DNA of 48,734 nt, taken from Cyanomargarita calcarea GSE-NOS-MK-12-04C (GTDB lineage: Bacteria > Cyanobacteriota > Cyanobacteriia > Cyanobacteriales > Nostocaceae). Where the stretch lies: positions 1-48,734 of the forward strand of contig JAHHGZ010000053.1 in assembly GCA_019359595.1 (NCBI GenBank). Direction: 5' to 3'. Under the pieces are notes generated by a model. The model did not search any database. It saw only the letters and a program-made list of their open reading frames with translations, and was not told the DNA's origin. Within the stretch, counting starts at the first letter, position 1. Each line of letters opens with the position of its first letter. The position numbers and the translations under genes were made by a program. Of this stretch, positions 1 through 9,074 are shown piece by piece.

Positions 1-166
1 GTATATTGAAGACCCACACCACGGAATCAATTAATATAGAAAAGTCCACGGCGGCTAAAGTCGCCGAGTCGCTTATATCTCAGCACTGAAGTGACTAAGT
101 TTTACGCATACCGTGTTTTTCTTATAATTTATTTCAGGGCTGATTACCATGGGGATGGAATGATGA

Positions 167-370
167 TCCTGGGATGTTGGAATTAACGATCCATTTAAGC
201 GGAAGTATGATTTTCAAGATAGCCCGCGTCAAATAGCACTAAAAATAATTATTAAACATTATCCCAACCATTCCCAAACTTTACCATTGTTACACGATCG
301 CGCTCTCAATGACCCCGATGACCAAGTACGTGAGTTTGCTGCTAAAAAGTTAAAAGAGTTAGATGTCTAG
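167..370 (+). pseudogene. C-terminal remnant of a STAND/HEAT-repeat protein
   Basis: Reading back from the TAG at 368-370, the frame is open to a stop at 164-166. It encodes about 67 residues, including NDPFKRKYDFQDSPRQIAL, IIIKHYPNHSQTLPLLHDRA and NDPDDQVREFAAKKLKEL. This is the kind of HEAT-like ending found on large NACHT/STAND ATPases of filamentous cyanobacteria (family knowledge). No start codon or upstream domain is visible and the frame is closed just upstream, so I read it as a decayed 3' end. The sequence before 160 shows no coding signal, only a small hairpin near 50-67. Confidence 0.6.
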
Positions 371-511
371 GTTGGGAATTCCAAACATCACTACTCGGGT
401 TTCCTCTTTTTGCGAGGTAAATTAGAGTTAGGAGTTAGTTGTTGGTGGTTATATTCCTCACTCCTAACTCCTCACCCTTAACTCTCAAAATGTCCAATTA
501 TCAAATCTTGT

Positions 512-1387
512 ATGTTTTTAGTAACAGGAGCAAGCGGAGGAATTGGTCGCAGAGTTGTGCGACTGCTGCGTGAAAAAGATGCAAAGGTACGGGCATTTGT
601 CCGCCTTACCGCACGCTATGGGGAATTAGAATCCAGAGGTGCAGACATTTTTATTGGCGACTTACGGGAACTTCATGATATCCACAAAGCTTGTCAGGGC
701 GTACAATATATTATCAGCACTCACGGTTCTGCTAGTGATGCCTTAGCTCTAGATTATCGTGCCAATATTGAACTTATCGACCAAGCAAAAGCTTTGGAGG
801 TAGAGCATTTTGTGTTCATTTCCGTCTTGGGAAGCGATCGCGGATATGAAGATGCACCTGTATTCAAAGCAAAATGGGCGGTGGAGCGATATTTAGAAGC
901 TAGCGGCTTGAATTATACTATTCTCCGTCCAACGGGATTAGCGTCTAATTTGGTGCCATTAGCAGAACGTTTCCGGGACACCGGAATATACCTCCTTATC
1001 GGTGACTCTAAAAATCGGACTTCGATTATCAGTACAGATGATTTAGCAAGAATGGCAGTAGATTCAGTAGATATTGCAGGCGCTCGTAACCAAATTTTAC
1101 CAGTCGGTGGGCCGTCCATTTTAATCCGAGAAGATATTCCCAAGATTTTTGGTCGTATCTTTAATAAAGAGCCGATAGTCATAAACCCGCCACTGTTAGC
1201 AGTTGATGGACTGCGTGGTGCATTGGGTTTGTTTAATCCCGAAGCACAAAAAGCTTTAGGAACCTTTCGCACGTTGCTAGCAAACGAATTTTTCTGTAAA
1301 ACTGAGGAGATTGTTCGTTTAGAGCAAATTTTCCAGTTTAAATTAGAGACACTGGAAAGCTTCTTGCGGCGATATGTAGCAGTTTAA
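512..1387 (+). CDS. NmrA-like atypical SDR family NAD(P)-binding protein
   Basis: This 291-residue protein opens with a Rossmann dinucleotide-binding motif, VTGASGGIGRRVV, with the GxxGxxG glycines at residues 6, 9 and 12. Typical features of the Ycf39/NmrA branch of atypical short-chain dehydrogenases follow: GDLRE near residue 50, VFISVLGSD near 102 and LRPTGLASNL near 139. The classical YxxxK catalytic pair is not evident, as is common in this branch, where members act as redox sensors, chaperone-like factors or oxidoreductases. It is probably a soluble cytoplasmic protein. The substrate cannot be deduced. It stands alone on the plus strand and is followed by a hairpin at 1431-1461. The ATG at 512 directly precedes the first beta strand, which supports the start. 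Confidence 0.85.
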   Translation: MFLVTGASGGIGRRVVRLLREKDAKVRAFVRLTARYGELESRGADIFIGDLRELHDIHKACQGVQYIISTHGSASDALALDYRANIELIDQAKALEVEHFVFISVLGSDRGYEDAPVFKAKWAVERYLEASGLNYTILRPTGLASNLVPLAERFRDTGIYLLIGDSKNRTSIISTDDLARMAVDSVDIAGARNQILPVGGPSILIREDIPKIFGRIFNKEPIVINPPLLAVDGLRGALGLFNPEAQKALGTFRTLLANEFFCKTEEIVRLEQIFQFKLETLESFLRRYVAV

Positions 1388-1430
1388 ATTAAAAGTTAGT
1401 TGTTAGGAGGAGTGGAGTTAGATTGGTCAC

Positions 1431-1461
1431 ATCCCCGACAAATGAGTGCGAAGTCGGGGAT
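1431..1461. repeat. Hairpin with ATCCCCGAC stem
   Basis: ATCCCCGAC (1431-1439) pairs perfectly with GTCGGGGAT (1453-1461) around a 13-base loop. It lies 44 bases after the SDR stop codon. There is no clear T-run, so it may be a repeat element rather than a terminator. The same ATCCCCGACTTCTT theme recurs at 21854-21886 and in the MITE arms at 32991-33172. Confidence 0.6.
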
Positions 1462-1541
1462 ATCGCAGTTCACCAAAGTTGGTGTGACAAAGTAGTACTG
1501 ACAAGCGTATTAATTATGATGGGTAAATAATTGAGTCTTTC

Positions 1542-1640
1542 GTAGTTACAATTCATGTGGCTTGCCGGAGCGTAGGGTATTGTAACTACAAGCTACCAAC
1601 CACCAACCACTAACCATTAACCACTAACCACTAACAAAAT
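1542..1640. repeat. Inverted repeat followed by ACCACTAAC-type heptamers
   Basis: GTAGTTACAAT (1542-1552) pairs perfectly with ATTGTAACTAC (1579-1589), forming an 11-bp stem. It is followed to about 1637 by tandem degenerate heptamers (ACCAACC, ACTAACC), the complement of the TTAGTTG repeats seen at about 421-490, 19712-19832 and 26685-26745. The hlyD-like gene starts immediately after, so its promoter region consists of repeat sequence. Confidence 0.6.
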
Positions 1641-1644
1641 TTTT

Positions 1645-3144
1645 ATGAAATCTCCTTTAGCTGCAAATGCTGCACAAGCACGTCAAACAAAACAGCGATT
1701 CGCTAATTTTGCAGAAGAACAACTATCTTACGAATTGGGTAAAGCAGTACAGGAGTTGCCGCCACTTTATACTAGATTGTTAGCGGGAACCATTAGTCTA
1801 ATAGTCTTTGGCACTATCGCTTGGGCCAATTATTCTCAAATTGATGAAGTCGCTACAGCACCGGGAGAATTAATTGCTTCGACACAAGTGCGACCGGTGA
1901 CAGCTTTGGGTGGTGGTTCAATTTTAGCGGTAAATGTCAAAGAAGGCGATCGCGTAGCCAAAGACCAGGTTCTACTGCAACGAGATCCAGATGTCCAACA
2001 AGCCGATGTTGCTCGTTTAGCTAAATCTGTTAGATTAATTCAAGAAGATATACGGCGTTTGGATGCCGAACGTGCAGGTTCTACAACAGCGGGAACGCAA
2101 TTGCAAGATGAACTGTTAACTTCCCGTCTGCGAGACTTTGCCGGACGTCAAGGTGCAGCGAAAGCCGAAACAAATCGCCAATTAGCCCAAATAAATCAGG
2201 CAAAAGTCCGTCTCTCTCGCTTGCAAGAAAATCTCAACAACGCCAAAACGAGCCGGGATAGCGTTAGAAGTAATCTTGATAGTGCCAAAAAAGTCCGGGA
2301 CGAAATAAAACCCAATCTTGATATTGCCAAAGAAAGAGAACAAAGACTAAATTCTTTACTCGCTAGCGGTGCTGTACCCAAACTCCAGTATTTACAGGCA
2401 CAAGAAGCCGTAAACAGCGCCAAAATTAATATTACCAAAGCCATTGATGAAGTTACTAACGCTGAAAATAAGCTTACTGAAGCCCAAGATAAAGTAGAAT
2501 CTCTCCAAAAAGATATCGCTGCCCAAGAACAAGAAATTAGCCAAACTCAAGCAGCTTTTCAAGGAGCTACCAACCAATCAGAACGTTTAGGTTCAGAACG
2601 TCAAGCAGAAATATTGACTCAATTAAACAAACGCAAAGAAGAATTAACTACCATTCAAGGTCAATTGGAGCAAGCAAGAAAACAGCAAAATATGGAAACT
2701 ATCAAATCTCCATTTGCAGGTACAATTTATCGAATTAAAGCGACAAAAGGGCCTGTACAAGCTGGTGAAGAGTTATTATCAATATTACCAGAAGGCGAAG
2801 AATTACAGTTAGAGGTAAAAGTTTTTAACCGCGATATTGGCTTTATTCGTGAAGGGATGAGAGCTAAAGTTAAAATGGCGACTTTCCCGTTTCAAGAATT
2901 TGGTACTATTGAAGGACAAGTAGTACAAATTAGTCCGAATGCGATTGTTGATAAAGACTTGGGTTTAGTTTTTCCTACGAGAATTAAACTGAATAAACAC
3001 ACCGTACAAGTACGAGGTGCTAATGTCGCATTTACACCGGGGATGAGTGCTAATGGTGAAATAGTGACACGGAAAAAGTCGATTTTGACATTTATTACAG
3101 AGCCGGTGACCCGGAGATTTAGCGAAGCATTTTCTGTAAGGTAA
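1645..3144 (+). CDS. HlyD family type I secretion periplasmic adaptor
   Basis: This 499-residue membrane fusion protein would link an inner-membrane ABC exporter to an outer-membrane TolC-like channel. A cytoplasmic N-terminus of about 43 residues precedes one transmembrane helix (about 44-62). Next come the first half of a biotinyl-lipoyl-like domain (GGGSILAVNVKEGDRV), a very long heptad-rich alpha-helical hairpin (about 110-345, rich in Q, K, E and N), and the second lipoyl half (IKSPFAGTIYRIKATKG). A beta-barrel region and a short C-terminal tail end the protein. It is on the plus strand, as is the ABC exporter at 9782, but lies about 6.6 kb away with two minus-strand subtilases between them. 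Functional pairing with that exporter is therefore inferred from locus content, not from an operon. Confidence 0.9.
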   Translation: MKSPLAANAAQARQTKQRFANFAEEQLSYELGKAVQELPPLYTRLLAGTISLIVFGTIAWANYSQIDEVATAPGELIASTQVRPVTALGGGSILAVNVKEGDRVAKDQVLLQRDPDVQQADVARLAKSVRLIQEDIRRLDAERAGSTTAGTQLQDELLTSRLRDFAGRQGAAKAETNRQLAQINQAKVRLSRLQENLNNAKTSRDSVRSNLDSAKKVRDEIKPNLDIAKEREQRLNSLLASGAVPKLQYLQAQEAVNSAKINITKAIDEVTNAENKLTEAQDKVESLQKDIAAQEQEISQTQAAFQGATNQSERLGSERQAEILTQLNKRKEELTTIQGQLEQARKQQNMETIKSPFAGTIYRIKATKGPVQAGEELLSILPEGEELQLEVKVFNRDIGFIREGMRAKVKMATFPFQEFGTIEGQVVQISPNAIVDKDLGLVFPTRIKLNKHTVQVRGANVAFTPGMSANGEIVTRKKSILTFITEPVTRRFSEAFSVR

Positions 3145-3179
3145 GCAAATTTTAATAATTTTAATTTATAACAAATTCA

Positions 3180-3521
3180 ATGCCAAATCTTCTTCAATAA
3201 TCTTGATGGATGTAAATTGAAGAGTCTTGTCAACGTTGTAATGGTTATCGTTACAACTTTACAACAGGCATTGACCCTGAAACCGGGAAAAATATTCCAC
3301 TTTTTAATCCTCGCAAACAAAAATGGTCAGACCATTTTATGTGGTCGGCAGATGGTTTAAGAATTATTGGTATTCCGGATACAGGACGAGCTACTTACAA
3401 TCGTTTAGATTTGAATGATGAACGTCACAATCAAGGTTCTATTGTAAAAGCACGTAGGCTTTGGGTAAAAGGTGGTTGGCATCCACCAGAAGAAGACCCA
3501 CGATTAGAAAGTGAGTCTTAA
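3180..3521 (+). pseudogene. HNH endonuclease remnant (C-terminal part)
   Basis: One frame reads CQRCNGYRYNFTTGIDPETG, then NIPLFNPRKQKWSDHFMWSA, and ends with KARRLWVKGGWHPPEEDP before a TAA at 3519-3521. The CxxC and the TGIDP and NPR..W..HF segments match the C-terminal half of the HNH nucleases common in cyanobacteria (family knowledge). Upstream of the CxxC the frame is broken by an in-frame TAA at 3213-3215, and the first zinc-binding half with the HNH histidines is absent. An internal ATG at 3339 would give a 60-residue peptide with no nuclease core. I conclude it is a non-functional fragment. Confidence 0.7.
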
Positions 3522-3601
3522 AGCTACGAACAGATTAATTTCTACTACCCAACCATTGCCGATACTGCTCTAACTGTGTTTTGCCTGTACCTTGAATATT
3601 T

Positions 3602-4939
3602 TCAAAAATTAACATAATCGCTGTTAAATTCCGACCAAAGTTCTGAATTGAGCAACATTTCATCATTCCCAACTGTGGAACTGGGGCTGTAATTAAGCGG
3701 ACGTTCTAACTGATATTGTGGAGTCACTTGTAGTAATTCAGGCTCAATCTCAGTCGTATTATTCTGATATTGGGGACTATTGCTTTGGGTGGGATAACTG
3801 ACGCTAAAGTTAGAATCTCGATAAATTTCGTTAGTATAACTACTAGTTGAGTTAGTTTGTAAACTATTTCCTGCTGTCTCCGTAATCATTTGACGTATTT
3901 GGGCACTAGTCAAATTAGGATTAGCACTCAACATCAATCCAACTACACCTGCAACGTGGGGAGATGCCATTGATGTGCCGCTATAAGTGGCATATTTATC
4001 ACCAGGAACTGTAGAGTAAATACTAGACCCAGGGGCTGTAACATAAGACAGTGGCTCGCTTCCAGCCCGGTCGGAGTAAGAAGCCATGTTCTTATTTTTA
4101 TCAACCGCACCCACCGCAATTCCGTGTTTGTTTGCATAGCGAGCAGGATAAGCTGGTGCAGGGTCACCATTATTACCTGCAGCCATGACCACTGTAACGT
4201 TTTTGCTATCGGCGTATTCAATGGCTGACTCTAAAGTACTATTAGGATAGTCGCCACCCAGACTGAGGTTAATGACATTAGCACCACGATCCACTGCGTA
4301 ACGGATGCCCTGGGCGATCGCACTGTAGGAACCTGAGCCATCATTGCCTAAAACTTTCACTGGCATAATCTTCGCATCATAGGCTATACCAGTAACACCA
4401 AAGTTATTGTTCTCTCCGGCAATAGTCCCAGCAACATGAGTCCCATGACCGTATGTGTCTATGGTGTTATTGTCATTGTCCGCAAAGTTCCAACCGTAAA
4501 CATCATCTACATAGCCATCACCATCATCATCAATGCCATTACCACCAATTTCTTTGCTATTCGTCCAGATATTATTCTTCAAGTCTTGGTGGTTATAGTC
4601 AACTCCAGTATCTAGTACAGCAACTACAACTCCTTGGCCAGTATATCCGTTTGCCCAAGAAGCTGGAGCCTTCACCATATCTGCACCCCAATTATTGCCA
4701 CCAAGGTCTGGAACATCGCTCAAGGGTTCTTGACCAATAGCTTTACCTACAGCAGCACCAGCATTCACCAATCCATAACCAGAGTCGGAGTTATATCCCG
4801 TAGCATTAAAGTTACTGCTGTGATTTCCAAAAGTGAAATTGCGATCGTTGTTGGAGTTAAAGCAATCTACTGAGGTGGTGGGAGTAATATTTAGCCCTTT
4901 GTCGTTGAAGAAAGCGCTACCATTATTATTCAGGGACAT
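3602..4939 (-). CDS. S8 family subtilisin-like serine protease, no signal peptide
   Basis: From the ATG at 4939 the product is 445 residues. The subtilase triad is complete: Asp110 in VAVLDTGVDYN, His165 in YGHGTHVAGT and Ser323 in GTSMASPHVAG, with the oxyanion Asn256 in AAGNNG. An Asp-rich loop (NGIDDDGDGYVDD, about 134-146) looks like a calcium site. The first 100 residues are polar and low in complexity. They contain a GYGLVNAGAAV segment that resembles the C-terminal signature of other subtilases. No Sec/Tat signal or propeptide is visible, so the protein is either cytoplasmic or exported by type I secretion. The ATG at 4939 was chosen over a TTG at 4960 because GAGG lies about a dozen bases upstream of it. 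The C-terminal 70 residues are Ser/Thr/Gln/Tyr-rich and match no domain I recognise. Confidence 0.9.
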   Translation of the reverse strand: MSLNNNGSAFFNDKGLNITPTTSVDCFNSNNDRNFTFGNHSSNFNATGYNSDSGYGLVNAGAAVGKAIGQEPLSDVPDLGGNNWGADMVKAPASWANGYTGQGVVVAVLDTGVDYNHQDLKNNIWTNSKEIGGNGIDDDGDGYVDDVYGWNFADNDNNTIDTYGHGTHVAGTIAGENNNFGVTGIAYDAKIMPVKVLGNDGSGSYSAIAQGIRYAVDRGANVINLSLGGDYPNSTLESAIEYADSKNVTVVMAAGNNGDPAPAYPARYANKHGIAVGAVDKNKNMASYSDRAGSEPLSYVTAPGSSIYSTVPGDKYATYSGTSMASPHVAGVVGLMLSANPNLTSAQIRQMITETAGNSLQTNSTSSYTNEIYRDSNFSVSYPTQSNSPQYQNNTTEIEPELLQVTPQYQLERPLNYSPSSTVGNDEMLLNSELWSEFNSDYVNF

Positions 4940-5689
4940 CAGTATTTTTTCCTCAAGCAAATTAATCTTTTTTTGACAGGATTAACTGTTGCAACCTTTG
5001 TAGAGAAAAGGTTTCAATTCGCTAATTTTTAGTCTTTGCCAATAATTACTATGAAATCAAATAGTGAATTGACAATTTGCTTACAAATTTGGTGAGGAAA
5101 ACAAACAAATATCTGTCAATATTTCTACGACCAATCTAACTAAGTTATTTTTGTTATCTCAATAACAACTAATCAATAATCCAGTATATATTGATGCTAT
5201 TTATGTAATAGATTATGTAACCAGCTAACTTTTATATATAGCAATTATGACTAGGTTTCCGACTTATTAAATAAGTCGGAAATCGGATTCTTCCTCGTTG
5301 ATTTAGAAACACTTTTGTTTGGAACTAATATTTATATTTTTAGCTGTATTGAACTTAAACAAGCAGAATCAATAGGTCTAATTATCTTTGCGTCCTATCT
5401 AGAAGAGTAGATTTGGTAAGACGCACCCCACAAAACCTTTGCTAGTCAAAGGTTAGAGATTTGGCTACTCACATTAAATAGAAAACACGCTGTTTTATAG
5501 TGCTGCTTGAATGAGCCAAACAGCTATGTGAAATATACGTATTTTTTTATGAAATTTCAGATGAATATTTCGGAAGCCCCCATTCCCCACAATTCTGAGG
5601 TATTTTGTTCTACTTTGAATTGAATTTTATTTTCCCCCAGAATTGGGGGCAAGGGGGCAAAATCGTCGGTAAATATAAATTGCTTTATA
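4940..5689. other. Gene-free 750-bp stretch between two subtilase genes
   Basis: No coding signal is visible. It presumably holds the promoter of the minus-strand subtilase ending at 3602 and the 3' region of the one ending at 5690. Two secondary-structure elements are visible. One is a perfect palindrome at 5257-5281: a TTCCGACTTATT arm, a central A, and the complementary arm. The other is a G/C-rich imperfect inverted repeat at about 5577-5660, containing a CCCCCA/TGGGGG hairpin at 5634-5649. The base composition is otherwise AT-rich. Confidence 0.6.
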
Positions 5690-7789
5690 TTAAGCGACAC
5701 CTCTGCCAAGAGCGATCGCACGTCTGACGGCAGCATCAGCGTTCACAAAGCCGGAACCGTAAAATTGATCGTAGCCAAGAGAGCCTAAATCGTAGGCTGT
5801 ACTTGCTAAAATATCCTTTACCTGGGCAGCAGTCAGATTGGGATTGACACTCCACACAAGGGAGGCAACACCTGAAACCTCTGCTGTTGATGCAGAAGTG
5901 CCGTTGAATTTATCGTTATAGGCAAAAGCAAACGGACTGCTATTGTTCGCACGAGTTGCACTGGTGGTGATAAACTCATTTGGTGCCACCAAAGTTAGAC
6001 CATCTCCATATTGGGAACCCCACCAACCAGGGTAACTAGTGCGATCGCCTGATGTTTTGGGATTGCCATACCAATCTTTAGTTCCCCAAACAGCACCAAC
6101 TGCGATCGTGTTACTGTATTTTTTCGCTAAATCGGCGGGACTGGCTATAGTATTACTGTCACCGTTACCGGAAGCGATCGCAAACAAAGCATTATTTTGG
6201 TTGTTTGCAATCAACTGCTCAAATGCAGCAGAGTAACCACCAGACAGACTGAGGTTAACTACCAAACGTTGACCTTGACTGTTTGCCTGGTTGATTAGTA
6301 ACTGTGTGGCAGTAGCTAGATCGTAATCTCCGGGGTTACCACCAACGACATCAACCATCGCCAAGTTAGAGTTCCAGTTGATACCGGCAATGCCAATTCC
6401 ATTGTTACCAGCAGCCCCAATTGCACCTAGAACTGAAGTCCCGTGGGAAACTGTTGGCTCTTCATCTTGATAGTTATCACCAAAGAAAATAGTATTTCTT
6501 AAATCTGGATGAAAACCGTTGCTATCGGTTGCAGTTCCTGTATCTTCAACCCCAATTAAAACGCTTGATGAACCCGTTGTAAAACGCCACGCATTTTGGA
6601 CACCCATCATGTGCAGGTTCGACTGCTGGTTAAACATCGGGTCGTTGGGTGTGACAGCTAAGGTAACTACCGTATCTGCAAATTTAATTGCGTCAATACC
6701 CTCAAAGTAAATGTCGCAACCGTCGCTCAATTTGATGGCATCAAACAAGCGATTGCCATTACCCAGATTGTAAATTACACCACCCGTAGCTGTGTTTGCG
6801 TAGTTAATGCTGACTCCCGTTGAAGCAAACTGGGATAAATCCAGGATGTCTCGCCCTCCAGTACCAAAGTCAACATTGCCATTACCAGAGAATACCGAAA
6901 GGTTATAACCTGTTTGGTAGTTAAAGGTATCCGCCCTAAGAGTCCCTGCAACAGTGCGCGTGGTGGGGCTTTGGGGTGCAGGAGCTTGATTGGTAGTCGG
7001 GGACGGGCTGACAGAAGCATCTGCTATTAGGGGGGGATTGCCAGCGTCAGTAGCAATTGGTCCTGATGAAGCAGTCGAACCTGACGGGGTAGTTGATAAT
7101 GTCAGGTTGTAGAAAGTATCGCCACTGTAGGGAGATACTCGCACGTAATAGGTTCCTTGCTGTAATGTGCGAGAAATTGACTCATTGATATTACCGACGT
7201 TGGTGGAACTAGCAATAACACCACCACTATCGGAAAGTAACTGGAAATCCGCGTCAGCACTCAGACCGTCCAGTGTGAGCTTCAAGTTACTCGTGCTGTT
7301 GAATTGAAAGCGGTAATAGTCGTTGGAGTCTGCACTACCTACCCAATCGCTATAAATCTGTTCGCTAGCATAAACAGCAATGTTACGGGCAGCATCCAAG
7401 CTATTCCCCGCATAGTCAATTGGTGTTGCCAAGGCACTTAAGCTGTAATTAATTGTGCCAGTGTCATAAGCATAAACCCGAATGTAATAACCGCCTGCAT
7501 CTAGCTCTGTATTAATTGATTCTGCATTTGTGCCACTGCGGATGGAAGAAGCCAAGACTTCGTTTTGATCAACTTGACCATTGACGTTGATATCTCGAAT
7601 CAGTTGTACGTCTGCATCTGCACTCAAGCCATCTAGAGCAAGATTAAAACTACTACGACCTCCGAGACTAAATTGGTAGAAATCACCGCCGTCCACCGTA
7701 CGAACTGTATCTGTAAGTTGCCGCAGATACGTAACAATACTTATTTCTTGCGCTGTCTGTAGAGTGTTTCCCGGACCATCCATCCGCAT
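5690..7789 (-). CDS. S8 family serine peptidase with two N-terminal PPC-like repeats
   Basis: From the ATG at 7789 the product is 699 residues. Two tandem pre-peptidase C-terminal-like (PPC) beta-sandwich repeats come first, each with GNxLxxArxI, a (D)YYxF/DFYQF motif, LxLDGLSADADxQL and YYVRV/YYIRV. An approximately 80-residue linker domain with one RTX-like nonapeptide (FGTGGRDILDLS) follows, then the subtilase domain. That domain carries Asp in GVEDTGT, His in VSHGTSVLG, Asn in IASGNGD and Ser in NGTSASTAEVSG. There is no Sec signal. RTX-like sequence together with the lack of a signal suggests type I export. The ATG at 7789 was preferred to one at 7873 because the intervening 28 residues look unlike any domain, while the PPC repeat begins just after 7789. 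Confidence 0.88.
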   Translation of the reverse strand: MRMDGPGNTLQTAQEISIVTYLRQLTDTVRTVDGGDFYQFSLGGRSSFNLALDGLSADADVQLIRDINVNGQVDQNEVLASSIRSGTNAESINTELDAGGYYIRVYAYDTGTINYSLSALATPIDYAGNSLDAARNIAVYASEQIYSDWVGSADSNDYYRFQFNSTSNLKLTLDGLSADADFQLLSDSGGVIASSTNVGNINESISRTLQQGTYYVRVSPYSGDTFYNLTLSTTPSGSTASSGPIATDAGNPPLIADASVSPSPTTNQAPAPQSPTTRTVAGTLRADTFNYQTGYNLSVFSGNGNVDFGTGGRDILDLSQFASTGVSINYANTATGGVIYNLGNGNRLFDAIKLSDGCDIYFEGIDAIKFADTVVTLAVTPNDPMFNQQSNLHMMGVQNAWRFTTGSSSVLIGVEDTGTATDSNGFHPDLRNTIFFGDNYQDEEPTVSHGTSVLGAIGAAGNNGIGIAGINWNSNLAMVDVVGGNPGDYDLATATQLLINQANSQGQRLVVNLSLSGGYSAAFEQLIANNQNNALFAIASGNGDSNTIASPADLAKKYSNTIAVGAVWGTKDWYGNPKTSGDRTSYPGWWGSQYGDGLTLVAPNEFITTSATRANNSSPFAFAYNDKFNGTSASTAEVSGVASLVWSVNPNLTAAQVKDILASTAYDLGSLGYDQFYGSGFVNADAAVRRAIALGRGVA

Positions 7790-8100
7790 ATTTTCAACCT
7801 GAACAATTGATGTATACTCTATCCAAACCGATAATCGCTTTCTTTGATGGAGAAATAATCGGTCAGTGCCCAAGTTTACAATAATTGCACAGAATATTTA
7901 TGTAATCTTTACAGTATTAAAAAAACTTAATACTGAATTTTATGCTTTTGGTAACAAATAATAGTTGACTTGAATTGCGAAAGTGAATTATGAAGTCCAA
8001 GTAAAAGGTAAAAAAATGTTCCCAATCTTATAGGCGATATCTGGGTTCATTAATTGGTTATTCTGTTGGTATTCAAAGTAAAACTAGTGGTAGTTATTAA
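7790..8100. other. Divergent promoter region
   Basis: About 310 AT-rich bases lie between the minus-strand subtilase and the plus-strand DUF92 gene. Both start here, so the region must hold two promoters, but I see no recognisable operator or conserved box. No hairpin or repeat is evident. Confidence 0.4.
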
Positions 8101-8895
8101 GTGATGTTGTCCCTAATTTATTCTGTTAAGCCTTGGCTGGTGGCAGTAGGATTGAACACAATTTTATTGGGTGTAAGTTGGATTGCTCCGAAAAAGCTAC
8201 TCACTCCGGCTGGATACTTGAATGCTTGGTTGCTTGGTGTTTTGATTTGGGGGACATTGGGTTGGCAGGGATATGCAGTCGTTATGTTCTATTTTCTAGT
8301 GGGTTCTTTTGTCACCCGGATTGGAATGGCACAAAAGGAAGCAGAAGGAATAGCTGAAAACCGTTCTGGTGTAAGAGGGCCAGAAAATGTCTGGGGTTCG
8401 GCTTTGACTGGGGCCCTATGTGTTTTGGGGACAATTGTAGTTGATATTTTTTTCCCCAGTTCCCACTCCCTAATCCCGAGTCCCTACTGTTTACTGTTGT
8501 TAGGCTACGTGGCCAGTTTTAGTACCAAACTTTCTGACACCTGTGCTAGCGAAGTGGGTAAAGCCTACGGTAAACGTACCTTTTTGATTACCACACTGCA
8601 ACCAGTTGCACGGGGTACAGAAGGTGCAGTCAGCTTAGAAGGAACTTTAGCTGGTGTGGTGGCATCGATAGCGATCGCGATGATGGGCTGGGGTCTGGGA
8701 TTGATTGACTTATTGGGGGTAGTCTGTTGTATATTGGCAGCCTTTATTGCGACCAATATAGAAAGCGTGATTGGGGCGACACTGCAATCTAGATACAATT
8801 GGTTGACCAATGAAGTGGTAAATATTGTGAATACGTTGATTGGTGCGATCGCGGCTATGCTCATTGCCTTGATATGGACGGTAGCGATCGCTTAA
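8101..8895 (+). CDS. DUF92/TIGR00297 integral membrane protein (VTE6-like)
   Basis: This 264-residue polytopic membrane protein has roughly six hydrophobic helices and the conserved segments GxLNAWxLGVLIW near residue 40, ENRSGVRGPENVWGSA near 87 and FSTKLSDTCASEVGKAYGKR in the middle. These define DUF92. The plant homologue VTE6 acts as a phytyl-phosphate kinase that recycles chlorophyll-derived phytol into tocopherol precursors. A similar role here is inferred from homology only. The frame begins with GTG at 8101 followed at once by an ATG, and either could be the start. It lies inside the putative secretion locus but has no obvious link to it. Confidence 0.85.
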   Translation: MMLSLIYSVKPWLVAVGLNTILLGVSWIAPKKLLTPAGYLNAWLLGVLIWGTLGWQGYAVVMFYFLVGSFVTRIGMAQKEAEGIAENRSGVRGPENVWGSALTGALCVLGTIVVDIFFPSSHSLIPSPYCLLLLGYVASFSTKLSDTCASEVGKAYGKRTFLITTLQPVARGTEGAVSLEGTLAGVVASIAIAMMGWGLGLIDLLGVVCCILAAFIATNIESVIGATLQSRYNWLTNEVVNIVNTLIGAIAAMLIALIWTVAIA

Positions 8896-9074
8896 TGATT
8901 TTGCTGACATCCATAGGTATTTTTTACACACCCTTTTGAGGAGCCAGGTTGCCGTTAAAGATTGCGAACGCTTCGGATCGGATAGAGCGTCATCCCAGAA
9001 TTTATAGGTTAAAATGCGAATTGTTTTAAATCTATAGTTCTATTATTCTTCGGCGTTCCCTACGTATTTCTATC

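Noticed and set aside
3943-4221. Second minus-strand frame inside the first subtilase gene
   Set aside because: It overlaps catalytic-domain codons in another phase and has no independent signal.
5634-5660. GC-rich hairpin considered as terminator of the minus-strand subtilase
   Set aside because: On the minus strand the stem is followed by an A-rich, not U-rich, run, so it is listed only as a hairpin.
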